Source: Ashinkailepas kermadecensis
Taxonomy: Eukaryota > Arthropoda > Thecostraca > Neolepadidae
NCBI GenBank assembly: GCA_034440615.1
Contig: JAOTOM010005156.1
Coordinates: 298,501 to 362,500 of the forward strand
Direction: 5' to 3'
DNA length: 64,000 nucleotides
Under the pieces are notes generated by a model that worked only from the letters and a program-made list of their open reading frames with translations, was not told the DNA's origin and did no database searches. Of this stretch, positions 46,730 to 58,190 are shown piece by piece (positions within the stretch are counted from its first letter, which is position 1; every line of letters begins with the position of its first letter). A program made the translations under genes and the position numbers.

Positions 46730-47540
46730 GCCTGTCTCTCACCCTGGCAGGAAGGGTGAGAGACAGGCAGCCCCCGCTGCCACCCTGGCAGCGGGGGCTC
46801 AAACGTCGCCTGCCTCTCACCCTGGCAGGAAGGATCAGCGGGGGCTCAAACGTCGCCTGCCTCTCACCCTGGCAGGAAGCATCAGCGGGGGCTCAAACGT
46901 CGCCTGTCTCTCACCCTGGCAGGAAGGGTCAGCGGGGGTTCAAACGTCGCCTGCCTCTCACCCTGGCAGGAAGCATCAGCGGGGGCTCAAACGTCGCCTG
47001 TCTCTCACCCTGGCAGGAAGGGTCAGCGGGGGCTCAAACGTCGCCTGCCTCTCACCCTGGCAGGAAGCATCAGCGGGGGCTCAAACGTCGCCTGTCTCTC
47101 ACCCTGGCAGGAAGGGTCAGCGGGGGCTCAAACGTCGCCTGCCTCTCACCCTGGCAGGAAGCATCAGCGGGCGCTCAAACGTCGCCTGCCTCCCACCCTG
47201 GCAGGAAGCATCAGGGGGCTCAAGGTCGCCTGGCTCTCACCCTGGCAGGAAGGATTAGGGGGGCTCAAACGTCGCCTCTCACCCTGGCAGGAAGCATCAG
47301 CGGGGGCTCAAACGTCGCCTGCCTCTCACCCTGGCAGGAAGCATCAGCGGGGGCTCAAACGTCGCCTGCCTCTCACCCTGGCAGGAAGGGTCAGCGGGGG
47401 CTCAAACGTCGCCTGCCTCTCACCCTGGCAGGAAGCATCAGCGGGGGCTCAAACGTCGCCTGCCTCTCACCCTGGCAGGAAGGATCAGCGGAGGCTCAAA
47501 CGTCGCCTGCCTCTCACCCTGGCAGGAAGGATCAGCGGGC
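46730..47540. repeat. 51-bp minisatellite, about 16 copies
   Basis: Unit CTCACCCTGGCAGGAAGSAT then CAGCGGGGGCTCAAACGTCG and CCTGCCT, 51 bp. A 304-codon plus frame is a by-product (17-residue repeat). On the minus strand every unit contains GTTTGAGCCCC, matching tRNA box B. The array is contiguous with a tRNA-like head at 47540-47605. Confidence 0.93.
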
Positions 47541-47605
47541 GCTCAAACTCCGTACCTCTGGCATGCTAGATGCTCAGTTTAGCCACTGAGCTACCAACGC
47601 CCGGA
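47540..47605 (-). mobile_element. tRNA-like SINE head fused to the 51-bp array
   Basis: The minus strand reads GTTGGTAGCTCAGTGGCTAA with a perfect box A (TAGCTCAGTGG) at 47592-47585 and surroundings. Then GAGGTACGGAGTTTGAGCGC, a box-B-like T-arm, runs straight into the first 51-bp unit. No matching 3' acceptor half, so it is not a tRNA gene. Probably the head of a SINE whose body was amplified. Confidence 0.6.
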
Positions 47606-48617
47606 TAATGGTATCCGATAAGCAGTGTATGAATAGTCGATTCTGATGATGGATACGGTCTGAAGGCTGTTAGAATATCTGGAATGAGCTGTACTTACAT
47701 ATGGCACGTGCTGATATTGACTGAAGTATGCACGCATTACTAAATAGTTGAGTAAATAATTGGGTGTGTTTGGTTTGATTACATGGTCCAAACTGGCGAA
47801 CCAAAAATTAAGAATACATGCCCAAGACTTGAAGAAAAAAACACTGCATCCTACCCAGCTTTAATGCGTCGTTCTTGTTACGCCTAATCTGGTGAGCTAT
47901 ACCTAGCTTCAGAAGACATCAATATGCATGACTTAAGTACAGGATTTCAGTATTTGCAATTACAATTTGCTCCCATTATGTCAATTATTTATCATATTTT
48001 CATCCTAATTTTATACTCATGCAGCAGTATTTCAGGGACAATTTTTCACTCAGACACCCTGACATCAAACGAACTTTGGGACAATGTTTTTACGCTGTCA
48101 TATACCTGTTCCGTCCTACTGCTGTTAACGTGCCAGTTGACTGCCATTTCACATCTTTGGATGCTTTATGCCACGCCATCACACCAGTAGGATTATCGAG
48201 GATAAGTGGCGTTCATTACCGCCATTGGTCTCGGATAATATTTTCAACAACATATGTTACGGCTTACACTATAATTTAGTGGATATTCTCACAGCCTTCA
48301 GTATTCTGAAGTGGTCATTTGCAAGCTTTTCCAGGTCACTGGCGCAGGTCACACTTTGCGTGAACCTGTGCTGTGTGTAGCCTAGTGATTGAATAACCTG
48401 ACCGGCCCTCGTGCGGAGGAAATGTCGATGTCTTAAGTCTGAGTTGCCTTCTGAACAATTATAGACAGACCCATACCACCAGGAGTCTGACAAGTATTGC
48501 TTTCGCGGTAGGTTGCGTAACAACCCACTGAACTCAGCTGAATCTGCTGCTGAACGTCCGGCCTGTGACGTGAAAAATTCAATAATGCGAGGGTTTGATG
48601 AAAATAAGAATATTGGG
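47606..48617. other. Intron 3 sequence, no gene seen
   Basis: AT-rich unique sequence. Overlapping frames at 47924-48380 are unrecognised. Confidence 0.45.
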
Positions 48618-48780
48618 CTGCCTTACGACGCCTTCGACTGGCAAGCCATATAGCATCGCCAACCTCTCAAGCCGATTGGTTGCGGGTGGACTTGACAACC
48701 CCGACGGTTGTGGGGTTTGAACTCACGGTTGTACGATCAAGTGTCGAACACCCTACTGAGTAAGCTACCGTGATCTGGAG
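48618..48780 (-). mobile_element. tRNA-derived SINE, second copy of the family
   Basis: The minus-strand head shows box A (TAGCTTACTCAGTAGGG) and box B (GAGTTCAAACCCC). The body contains ACCAATCGGCTTGAGAGGTT and GGCGATGCTATATGGCT, and ends CGTCGTAAGGC. The body matches the SINE at 15235-15392 while the tRNA heads differ, so they are related subfamilies. No target-site duplication was found here. Confidence 0.75.
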
Positions 48781-49323
48781 GGTTCGACCTGATCTTGCAA
48801 ACTACCTATGTATGCTACAAGATCACATGAGATGCCGATACACTGTTAAGAGCCTCAGCTGTACGCCGGCGGCCATATCGCTACTGTATCGTTGTTGATA
48901 TTGGGGTTTAGGGGCGCATCAACTGGAGCGCCTCCGTTGTTTTATCGCACATTGATTCGGATTGATAGGCTGAAGTTGCCCACACCTGATTCATTGGAAA
49001 GCTTGAACATATGACCTACACTGAGGGTCGCTTGAACACCGACCTGCGTTGGGGGTAAGTAGCTGACGGAAGCATAACATAAGTTATCATTGGATCTGCT
49101 TCGCAGCACTCAACACACTTCTCCGTTCCGCCAATTGAGAACAAAATAGCGAGGAGATGGATGACGAGAGGCGGCAATCACACACCTGGGATGGCAATGG
49201 TGCCGAACTGCACTCGGTAGGTCGAGCTAAAGGTCAGCCGACCGGATAGCGTCAGCAAGTCAATCGACTTTCGGTGGCCGTATTCTTACGGTACAATTGC
49301 CAGTACTTGGATCCGGCACTGAC
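48781..49323. other. Intron 3 start, downstream of exon 3 donor, no gene seen
   Basis: Unique sequence including the GGGGCGCATCAACTGG motif at 48911 that resembles 41029. Confidence 0.45.
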
Positions 49324-49422
49324 CTCATCGATTTGGTGAGGATCTGGACGGTCTCCTCGTATGAGCGGCCCATCATGCGACCCAGTTTAGAGTACATAGC
49401 TCCAATGCAGCTCACGGCAGCC
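49324..49422 (-). CDS. HEATR5: HEATR5 exon 3
   Basis: 99 nt, phase 2 in and phase 2 out. It encodes AAVSCIGAMYSKLGRMMG followed by RSYEETVQILTKSM, a HEAT-repeat helix pair that in the family follows YLATKL directly. The acceptor is TTTTGCAG before 49422 and the donor is GATGAG|GTCAGT after 49324. The downstream intron 3 is about 16.5 kb and is filled with arrays (46.7-47.6, 45.4-45.7, 36.9-40.8 and 34.8-36.2 kb). Confidence 0.92.
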
Positions 49423-49689
49423 CTGCAAAACCACAGCATCCACCCCTTCAACAGCCCGTTGAAACACACCACGGCCAGGCCACTTAGCCAACAAAGGCAA
49501 AATAAAAACCAGAGTCGGCAGTCACCAGCACATGAATAATCACCAGACAAATATGACAGACGTAATTATCAACACAAACTGCAAACTTCCGCCATAGAAG
49601 GCACGTTTTCCATTCGAGAAAGCTGCGAACTGAGTTTCAAGTGGAAAAGTTCTTCCCAGTGCCGCATACATTTATCGAATATGGTCCCT

Positions 49690-50320
49690 GGTGGCCTTCA
49701 CAACACGACACAGCGCGCCACTGTCCTGGGGCGAGTACCACTCTAATAATCACCTGGTGGCCTTCACAACACGACACGGCGCGTCACTGTCTACACGACC
49801 TGGGGCGAGTATCACTCTAATAATCACCTAGTGGCCTTCACAACACGACACGGCGCCACTGTCCACACGATCTGAGGCGAGTACCACTCTAATAATCACC
49901 CGGTGGCCTTCACAACACGACACGGCGCGTCACTGTCTACACGACCTGGGGCGAGTACCACTCTAATAATCACCTAGTGGCCTTCACTACACGACACGGC
50001 GCCACTGTCCACATGATCTGAGGCGAGTACCACTCTAATAATCACCTGGTGGCCTTCACAACACGACACGGCGCGTCACTGTCCTGGGGCGAGTACAACT
50101 CTAATAATCACCTAGTGGCCTTCACTACACGACACGGCGCCACTGTCCACATGATCTGAGGCGAGTACCACTCTAATAATCACCCGGTGGCCTTCACAAC
50201 ACGACACGGCGCCACTGTCCACATGATCTGAGGCGAGTACCACTCTAATAATCACCCGGTGGCCTTCACAACACGACACGGCGCCACTGTCCACGCGACC
50301 TGAGGCGAGTACCCTTTAAT
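49690..50320. repeat. 66-76 bp variable minisatellite in intron 2, about nine copies
   Basis: Unit GGTGGCCTTCACAACACGAC then ACGGCGC(GT)CACTGTC and GGCGAGTACCACTCTAATAA. Length changes with presence or absence of CTACACGACCT or CACATGATCTGA blocks. Confidence 0.92.
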
Positions 50321-50651
50321 GGCTGCCAGTGCATCATAAACTACTTCCGCCGTTTCATCAGGGTAACTCAAAGGTCACCGCCGGCAGGGACCACTACGTC
50401 ATCAACACACAGCCAGACACGGACGGTTACACTCGGAGTTAACCCGGTCAGGGACGGCTACACTTGGGGGCAAATCCACCAATGGACGACAGCACAGCTG
50501 GACACAGCAAGACTAGTCCGGCCATGAAGGTTCATCCGGGATACAACCCGGTCAGGGACGATATACCTTGGGGAGAGACTAGTGACAGACAGTTCACACT
50601 CAGGAGCATTCCTATACAAAACGAACGGGGATACGCCCGGGCGACACTCAC

Positions 50652-50863
50652 AGTTTTGTGGCCAGGTAGCTGGGCGAGTCGTCCTTGTTACGCAGGATGT
50701 CGTTGCACTTGTTGACCGTATCGAACAGCAGGAAGGTGTCGCCGATGCTGAAGAGCGTGGCCAGACAGCGGGCCAGCAGACGGCGCGTGGGCGGTCCCGG
50801 CGTCGCGCTCAGCTGCCCGGTCAGCTGCTCAACCAGCTTACCGTGACACTCCTTGATGTCCGT
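50652..50863 (-). CDS. HEATR5: HEATR5 exon 2
   Basis: 212 nt, phase 0 in and phase 2 out, coding for 70 residues from [18 protein letters not shown] to SPSYLATK plus two bases of L. The acceptor is CCCTCAG before 50863 and the donor is AAACT|GTGAGTG after 50652. The sequence carries the family signature [18 protein letters not shown] followed by [18 protein letters not shown], the first HEAT-repeat helices of the solenoid. Codon third positions are G/C-rich, unlike the flanking intron. Confidence is high because both splice junctions restore the family reading frame exactly. Confidence 0.93.
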
Positions 50864-50939
50864 CTGAGGGCATCACATGGACTTGGACATCTTTGGCGGT
50901 CATGATGCTTGGAAGCAAATGAATCTTGGATATTATGAA

Positions 50940-51150
50940 TGCTCCCCTCAAAGGCAGCACACCGCCAGCCACTCTGGCACTCAGCTGAGGACAGACAACA
51001 CATAGCCACACACTCTGGCACTCCTCTGTGGACAGCCACATCTGTCTCTCCGACACTCTCTGAGGCCAGACAACACATCGTCAGACGCTGCGGTACTCAT
51101 CTCAGGCCAGACAACACATCATCGGCCGCTCTAACACTCATCTGAAGAAA
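50940..51150. repeat. Degenerate 40-45 bp repeat in intron 1
   Basis: Four to five loose copies with GCCAGACAACACAT and CACTCTGGCACTC(A/C)(G/T)CTG segments. In addition ATTATGAATGCTCCCCTCAA at 50931 recurs at 51806 (one mismatch) upstream of exon 1. Confidence 0.75.
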
Positions 51151-51475
51151 AACAATGGATCGTCAGCTTACGAACTTGCCTAACCTCTGCAACCTAAAGT
51201 AGCCTTTGCGACTGAACTAACTCGCATAACCTGACACAACGCGCCAGACTCCAGCTAACCTATGTGGTCTGATTGACCTGAATACTTATGCAACTACGTG
51301 TAACCTAATGAGTTCCGAGCAGCCCCACTCCTCATGAGGTCTAATAAAGTCGATGCGCTATAATAAATGCTACAATAGCTAGATACTTCATTGCCCTGAC
51401 CTTCCATGACCAAGTCATGATCCATGGTGTCCAACGGACCTGAGCAGCCCCACCGACCTGTGCCACCACACTGAC

Positions 51476-51628
51476 CTTTTGCGCGGCGACCAGCACCTTG
51501 TCGAGAAAGCGCAGCCACTCGAACACGAACACGGGCCGCTTGGGCTCGGGGATCTGCGCGAGCGCAGCCTCATTCAGCAGCAGACTATGGGAAAGCTCCA
51601 TCATCTTCACTGTGCGGGCCGCCTTGGC
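51476..51628 (-). CDS. HEATR5: HEATR5 exon 1 (first recognised coding exon)
   Basis: From an ATG at 51604-51602 the exon encodes 43 residues starting [17 protein letters not shown] and ending [12 protein letters not shown]. The family N-terminus reads [15 protein letters not shown]...[16 protein letters not shown], so the start is at 51604 or 51601. The donor is AAAAG|GTCAGT after 51476, phase 0. Upstream the frame stays open to a plausible acceptor, CACCACAG at 51629-51636, which would add AKAARTVK. Either that acceptor joins a 5'UTR exon or a further coding exon lies upstream; I could not identify one. It is 613 bp from exon 2. Confidence 0.9.
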
Positions 51629-52844
51629 CTGTGGTGCAACGTCAAGCAGTTAGAGAATGGCACCCGGACCACACCATCAGAGCGGGGTTGCTCATCCGTA
51701 CAGCGGGGTAGGGCACTCGGCGACGGGGCCACATCGGATGCTATGATCTTTGGAGGTTGTGAGCTTTGGAGGTTATGATCCTTGTAAGTAAACTGACCTT
51801 GTATGTTATGAATGCTCCCCTCAACGGAAGCGTCAGGGAAAGTTTGCTCTACAAATCAGCTTCCACTATCACATGAGCCACGCGTGGAACCTCCAAACAT
51901 GAGTACGGTGGGTGGAGAAGCTCGACACGTAACGACGAGCCGACGGCCGAGCACATCGGGTGGCGAGCATACAGTGTCCGGTAATTCGTCCTTGGTAGAG
52001 CTGAAGGTATCAACGAAGCTAAACGTCCGATGACGTTGAAATGAAAAACAATTTTAGGGACAGCAAATCAATGATGAACAACTGTTCACCTTTTGTGATC
52101 CCAGCAGCTCACCAGTCTGTTATCTCTTCCTAAATCCTCATCTTCACATCCTGAACATGGAATAGTGACGAGATACTTTTATGTCGTCCGATGATGCTTG
52201 TACCTATGCTTTTCTGTGAGCTTTCATCACAACTTGAAAGCAACGAAGAGTGTTATAAAGCTGAACGCAATGACATTCCTGCACCATGTCAAATAATCTA
52301 CCGATTATGAATCCGCGTCTACATATCACTCATATTTGCCTTCCACTAGTGAATTGTTTCCAGGACATCAACTCAGATTTGAAATATCAAGCTCCCTATG
52401 AGGACCAAGGGCGCAGCAAGGATTTCTTAAGGATTGCCCTAAGCAAATGTCATGGAACAGAGATCGCTTTCCTCGCACGAAGCGCGCGGGAAATTTTAGT
52501 TTTTTCGTGGTGAAAGCCTCAAAATTTCTTGTTTGATCTGATTTATTTTTGGTTGCTAAGGGGGGCGAGGGGACCAGGTCCCCGGCCACCCCTGCCTGGT
52601 CCTCTGATGCGGACAAATCGACATACCGCCGCATGTGATGTCTGTCTGTTCAACAACTATATAATTGATGAATTGTAATAAAATAGTGACACACATAACG
52701 TATCCATGCTGACAGGGATGACGATCACTATCCAGCGTGACTGTCCAGGCGTTCATGTGAAATTCAAAGTTCAGAGTGCTCAGCAATGGTATTTCTGATT
52801 TTTCATCCGTGCGCATCCGATTGTTTTGTAACTGTGTGCACATA
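51629..52844. other. Upstream of HEATR5 exon 1, no gene seen
   Basis: Candidate 5' region. 52540-52620 is a short GC-rich box (GGGGCGAGGGGACCAGGTCC). An 88-codon minus frame there is unrecognised, perhaps transposon-derived. No TATA or other promoter element can be defended. Confidence 0.4.
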
Positions 52845-54215
52845 TATGGAAAAATGTACGTACGCGCAAATGTACGTAAACACAAATGTACGTAAGCGCA
52901 AATGTACGCACGCGCAAATATACGTAAGCGCAAATGCATGCATGCGTAAAAGTACGTATGCGCAAAAGTACGTAAGCGTGAATGTACGTATGCGCAAATG
53001 TACGTAAGCACAAATGTACGTAAACGTAAAAGTATGTCAGCAAATGCATGAACGTATGAAACAATGTACGTACATTCACGCATACGTACCTTTGCGCTTA
53101 CGTACATTTGGTTAGGTGCACATGCCATACGTACATTTCCTCTTACGTACATTCATCATGAGTACATATGGACATCTGTCCATGGACATCCAACATCAGT
53201 GCTTATGCACATTTGCCATACTTCCTTTTGTGCTTACGTGCATTTGCCTACGTACATCTGAAACACGCACATTTGCAACACGTACATTTGAAAAACGTGC
53301 ATTTGAAATAAGCACATTTGAAACACGTGCATGTGGTTACGTACGTACATCTATCATACGCATACTTGCATTTTGGTTACGTAAATTTGCATTTACATAC
53401 ATTTGCTCTGACGTACATTTGCGTGTATGTACATGTGTGCTTGCGTACCTTTACACTGCATACATTTGCTCTGATGTACTTCTCCGTTTCCGCACATTTG
53501 CAGTGGCGTGCATTTCCTTCTACCTACTTTTCCAGCTATGTGCATTTGTACTTGCGTAGGATGGCTCATACGTACATTTTCGCTCACGCACTTTTCCATT
53601 TACATACATCTGCTCTTACGTAAATTTGCGCCGACATACTTTTGCGCTTACGTACATTTGTACATATGAACATTTGCGTTGACATACTTTTGCGCTCACG
53701 TACATTTGCTATTATGTACATCTACGCATGCAAACATTTGCGATTATTTAAATTTGCTCATACATACATTTGCGCTTAAATAGCTTTGCACTTACGTACA
53801 TTTGTGCATACGTACTTTTACGCTGGCATACTTTTGCGCTTATGCACATTTGCACTTACGTACACTTGCGTTTACGTATGTAAATGCACGTATGTATTTG
53901 AGCATGCGTACATTTGACTTGCGTACATTTGCGCTTACGTACTCTAGCGCTTACGTGCATTTGCGCTCACGTACGTTTCCGCTTATGCACTTACATTTGC
54001 GTTTACGTACATTTGCGCTTACGACGTACGTTTGCGCTTACGCACATTTGTGGCTACGTACATTTGCGCTGACATACTTTGGCGCTTACGTACATGTGCG
54101 ATTACGTACATTTACGCATACGCACATTTGCGCTTGCGTACTTTTGTGCTTACATACATTTGCTTACCTGCCTTTGTCACACGTACATTCGCTCTTACGT
54201 ACATCTGGTACGTTC
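52845..54215. repeat. Inverted-arm satellite of a 16-bp TACGTA/TTTGCGC unit
   Basis: Degenerate repeats of ACGTACATTTGCGCTT, about 85 units. Left of the palindrome AATGTACGTACATT (53063-53076) the units run in the reverse orientation (GCGCAAATGTACGTAA); to the right they run forward for about 1.14 kb. Many units contain the palindrome TACGTA. Frames on both strands are spurious. Confidence 0.85.
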
Positions 54216-54217
54216 CA

Positions 54218-54413
54218 CGACAGATCGACCAATGCACTTCACCCAATAAATTTTGACTGAGACCAAAATTTGCTCATATGGTAGAATTTGGCTCAGTATA
54301 CGGCTGTGGAAATTTCAGCCCGATTCGACCAATGTTTTTTAGTTATAGCATCCGGCATGATTTTTGTCACATAACATGGGCTGGCTTGACGATGAATATA
54401 TCATCAATAAGAA
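54218..54413 (+). repeat. Dispersed repeat, copy C (partial)
   Basis: Shares CACGACAGATCGACCAA, TTTGA(C/T)TGAGACCAAAATTT, CGGCTGTGGAAATTTCAGCC and CATGGG(C/T)TG(G/A)(C/T)TT with copy A at 57331. It ends near ATATCATCAA in both. Confidence 0.8.
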
Positions 54414-54439
54414 TTAGAGATTTCGAGGATTTCGACAAT

Positions 54440-54560
54440 TATAAGGAGATGGGAGTGAGCAGACAGCATGAGGCGAGAGTGAGAGAATACAATATGAGGT
54501 GAGAGTGAGCGAAGATAGCATGAGGTGAGAGTGAGCGAAGACAGAGAAAGCGAAGACTTT
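54440..54560. repeat. Short tandem repeat, about three copies
   Basis: GCATGAGGTGAGAGTGAGCG followed by AAGACAG or variants, directly after dispersed copy C. Confidence 0.8.
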
Positions 54561-57330
54561 CTTCTATACCAAAAACTTCCCCGTTCCTCCACATATGCTT
54601 TCATCCCCCACAGGAATCAGCCGGCGGAACTGCCAATTGAAACCTAGAATCGGGGGCCGATAACAGGAGATATAAAAATTATCACGTTAATAAACTTTAA
54701 AACGGGGCCGCCGAAAAACAGCAGTTGAAATCTCGGGACTTCTCAATTTTGGCTGTAGGATGGGACCTCTAAAAATATATTAGTCCTCCGTCACACTATC
54801 GTAGGTACGCCTCTGACAGTTCCCACGCTGGGCCATGGCATCACCATGGCATCGTGGAAACCAGCCATACGCGGATGACAGCTATACGCATCGCGGGCTC
54901 ACTGACATGACGCAGGTGGTACGATCAGTGACGTCACCGCGACCTCTTCGCTTCCTCGCCGCTCAGAAGTTCGCCGCACTTTGCTTAGCCAAGATTCCAG
55001 ATACCGTAAAACTGCATGACGCTTCTGTTTGTGTCAAACTTGGCCGGGACGGAATATTGCTGAAGCATGTTTTGATCTTACAAGTGCCACCTAGTGCGCG
55101 CTCACAAAGGCGTTCGCCCGCCGAGACAGCCCGGGAAGTTCACCTCTGCTGCCGCACCGTCGGCAATCCCACGGCGCCGGCGGGGTGTGTTTCCAGCGCA
55201 ACGTACCTGCCGCACTCGCCATTTGGTGTGCCCGACACGCGCTACCACAAACACGCAAACACGACAGTTTACGGTCACCTGGCGTGGCGCCTACTGACGC
55301 ATACATCACCGGTCCCCCGAGAGCAGGTGGGACGAGCGCAAGGCGTGTGCCGCATACCGCCGCATCTGGGGCAGACCTGGCAAACAGCCCGCTGAAGCTG
55401 GCTTTGGCAACGCCACAGGCCAACACTGGTGAACTCGTTAAAACTGGCCGAAACTGGCCATAACCATAAAATGCCACTTTGTTAGTTGTTAAGGTTTTTG
55501 GGCCACTAACGTACCCCTTCCAGAATATAATTTCCGGAGTTCCTATAACAATTGAAACGGTAGGAAAAGATCACAGAGTGCAAAATATTTGAAATAGTTC
55601 TAGAAACGGATGCACAGTCCTAGAATAAATGTCCAAAACACGTCCAAGGCCCCTACGCCATTTAAAGCATAATGAACCATCTTTGCCCACCCGGTGCCAT
55701 GGTTTTAACCAGCCCAACAAGACCAGCTTTGTGCACTTCATCGTGAAAAATAGGCACTTCATTTTACTCCAGAGGTGTGGCATACATACTGAAGTAAGGC
55801 ATATTAGAAATATACTCAAGGCAAAATAAAACTCACCGATAAGGTATTTTCCCCACGCTTCCCTTTCCTACAGTACTTACATTATTTCAGAGTAAATAAA
55901 CGTCAATTATATGAATACAAAGTTCACTTGTACAAAGGAGAATATCATTCATCTAAGTAAAACACTTTTTCATGTCAGTAGACGTAACCATACAATTACA
56001 GAGGGTCCAAATTGTAATTACAGAAACAACTTCCGTAAACTAAGCATACAAACTGGCATACACATAGAATGTCCTGGGGCACATTACAGCATATTATATG
56101 TGCTACAGTGTTTTGGTGCGCACAGCCGTGGTAGTTTGTGGCTCAACCCGGCATTGCTGGAGGGGGAGGGGTATCCTCTAGCAGATAGCAGTACAACTGG
56201 GCGCGTTAACGCATCGAGACTTGACCAATCCCTCTCTGCTTGAATTATCCATGCTGTGAAAACTTCTGGGGTCAGGTCTTTAAGTCAGGTATTTAGTCAC
56301 TGACCTAGGTCTAGCTACTGGGGTGAAATTCAGATCGCATTTTGCGCTTCGACAGGCCGCCCCGAATTAACCAATGGAGGCATCACGTCATTTTCAGTGT
56401 TTGTGTAACAGATGAATGCAAACGCACAATTCAGAATTTTTAAGTAGTAGTACGCCTAAGTGCGTATGGTACTTAGACGTCCTGTTGTTAATATCTATTT
56501 CGCACAATTAGCTAAATTTGCAGCAGAAGTCAATGAACTGAACAAGACCCGGAGTGTAGGCGTACACGTAGTGTGGGTTGACTTCATGTTGTAGTAAATA
56601 TATCATCAAAATTGCATTCCCTTCTATTTTTGCCAGAATGGCACGCTCCGACATCCTAAGTCCAATCGGAAAAGCCAGCCTTGTTGCACGTCATATACAT
56701 CACGTTTTATCTTGAGAGGCACTCGAACCGTACGTCTTCACAGGAGTGACGATAAAGCATCCGCACGCGAATATGGCCAAGCGCCATCCAAGTGGATCAT
56801 TCGCTGCCGTCGCAGCAGCCGAGCCGCTAAAACCCCCCATTAATCTGGTTTGGATGCACTTCTTGTTGTCGCAGACATCGCCCTAATCTCTCCGGCTGCC
56901 ACAAAACTGATCGGGGTCCAATTCCTCTCAGGTTTTGCAGCAGCGGCCGGGAGTGGCACTCCACCCGGTGGGGAGTGGCACTCCACCCGGTGGCAGCGGG
57001 GAGAGGGGTTTAAAAGGGTAGGTTGGTACCAGGCTCAACTCAGCAGCGGTAGACCACTCCGGAATGACTGACGGAGATAGCCAAGGAGAGGACATGGAGG
57101 GGATCACATCTCCGGTCTTCCTTCCACCTATAGAAGCCCAATCCATCTGATCATTACTGCCTACACCTGGCAGCACATTGAAGCCCACTGGCTGTATTTG
57201 ATCACATCGCACTCATGCACTTCTCCCTCTACAGAACGGTACGCGTGGCTCCTCTTATTTACGGCCATTACACCCAAACCACCTACTGAGTCACATCTTC
57301 TTACCAGGGTTGACAAACAACTGGGTACAA
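54561..57330. other. Non-coding or unresolved, GC-rich at 55080-55420
   Basis: The GC-rich, CpG-rich segment 55080-55420 is open in several frames (186 codons plus strand, 128 minus) without a recognised product. It could be a promoter or first exon upstream of HEATR5, but no splice link was found. The remainder is AT-rich. A 24-bp duplication (GGGAGTGGCACTCCACCCGG) lies at 56948-56992. Confidence 0.4.
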
Positions 57331-57559
57331 CTGGTGCGTTTCACGACAGATAAATCAAAGCACTTCATCCCATACACTTTGATTGAGACAAAAATTTGTT
57401 CACAGGGTTATCTTTGGCTGTGAATACGGCTGTGCAAATTTCAGCCCGATTTGGCCAACGGTTTTTGAGCAATAACCTCCGGCATTAATTTTAGGTCAAA
57501 TAGCATGGGTTGATTTCACGATGGATATCTCATCAAGCAGAAGCAGAAAGGTTGGCAAA

Positions 57560-57625
<66 letters not shown>

Positions 57626-58190
57626 AGAAAAAGAATCAACTAAGCATTCCCGAAATAAAATATCAACATTTCTTACATTTGACCTCGCGACCCCATGATC
57701 TCGCAATCTCGTGACCTGCTATGACCCCTAGCCCATCAAAATTGATACATTTCACAGCGGAAATGAAAGTGTGCATGATTTCGCTGACTAAACAAAAAAC
57801 AAAAATGCTTTCTTCTTATAAATATTCGATATGGCCGTCTGATCTTTATGACTGAGATTGTGTGCTTTCCAGGTAGGTCGGATTTCGTGTAAGCTTTCTT
57901 CCGTTGAAAAGCTACATGAGGTAGAACAATGACATACAGGCTATGATTGGAAAACCTTTTCCTGAGAAAAAACGAACATACCTTTTTAAGGTAGATCTTA
58001 TACTTTCCCCTAAACACCAGCACACATTTCGAGGCCGCTAATTACCGAAAGGCCACATATGTGTATATTTACGCGTAGCGACGCAATTCCACTTCGGAAC
58101 AACTGGCATGTATTGAATAACATCAAACATGGAAGCAACGCAACCCGACCATATTCAATCAGGTTATATTACTTACATATTAAATCTGGC
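57331..58190 (+). repeat. Dispersed repeat, copy A (longest), interrupted by (TA)n
   Basis: Starts GTGCGTTTCACGACAGATAA, continues CGGCTGTGCAAATTTCAGCC, then a (TA)n tract at 57562-57621. Next come AAAATATCAACATTTCTTAC, TTTGACCTCGCGACCCCATG and CGTAGCGACGCAATTCCACT. The same order is found reversed in copy B (61010 down to about 59560). The unit is probably a non-autonomous transposon or retroelement of about 0.9-1.4 kb; no protein domain or clear ends were recognised. Confidence 0.7.

Noticed and set aside
46675..47589. 304-residue arginine-rich repeat protein
   Set aside because: Translation of the 51-bp array; the opposite strand shows tRNA-like promoter motifs instead.
52556..54260. Cysteine/tyrosine-rich secreted proteins (YICAYVHL repeats)
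   Set aside because: Low-complexity translation of the 16-bp TACGTA satellite in both orientations.
54835..55477. 186-residue gene on the plus strand
   Set aside because: No recognised domain, no splice or family support; GC-rich DNA easily gives such frames. Kept only as a promoter candidate.
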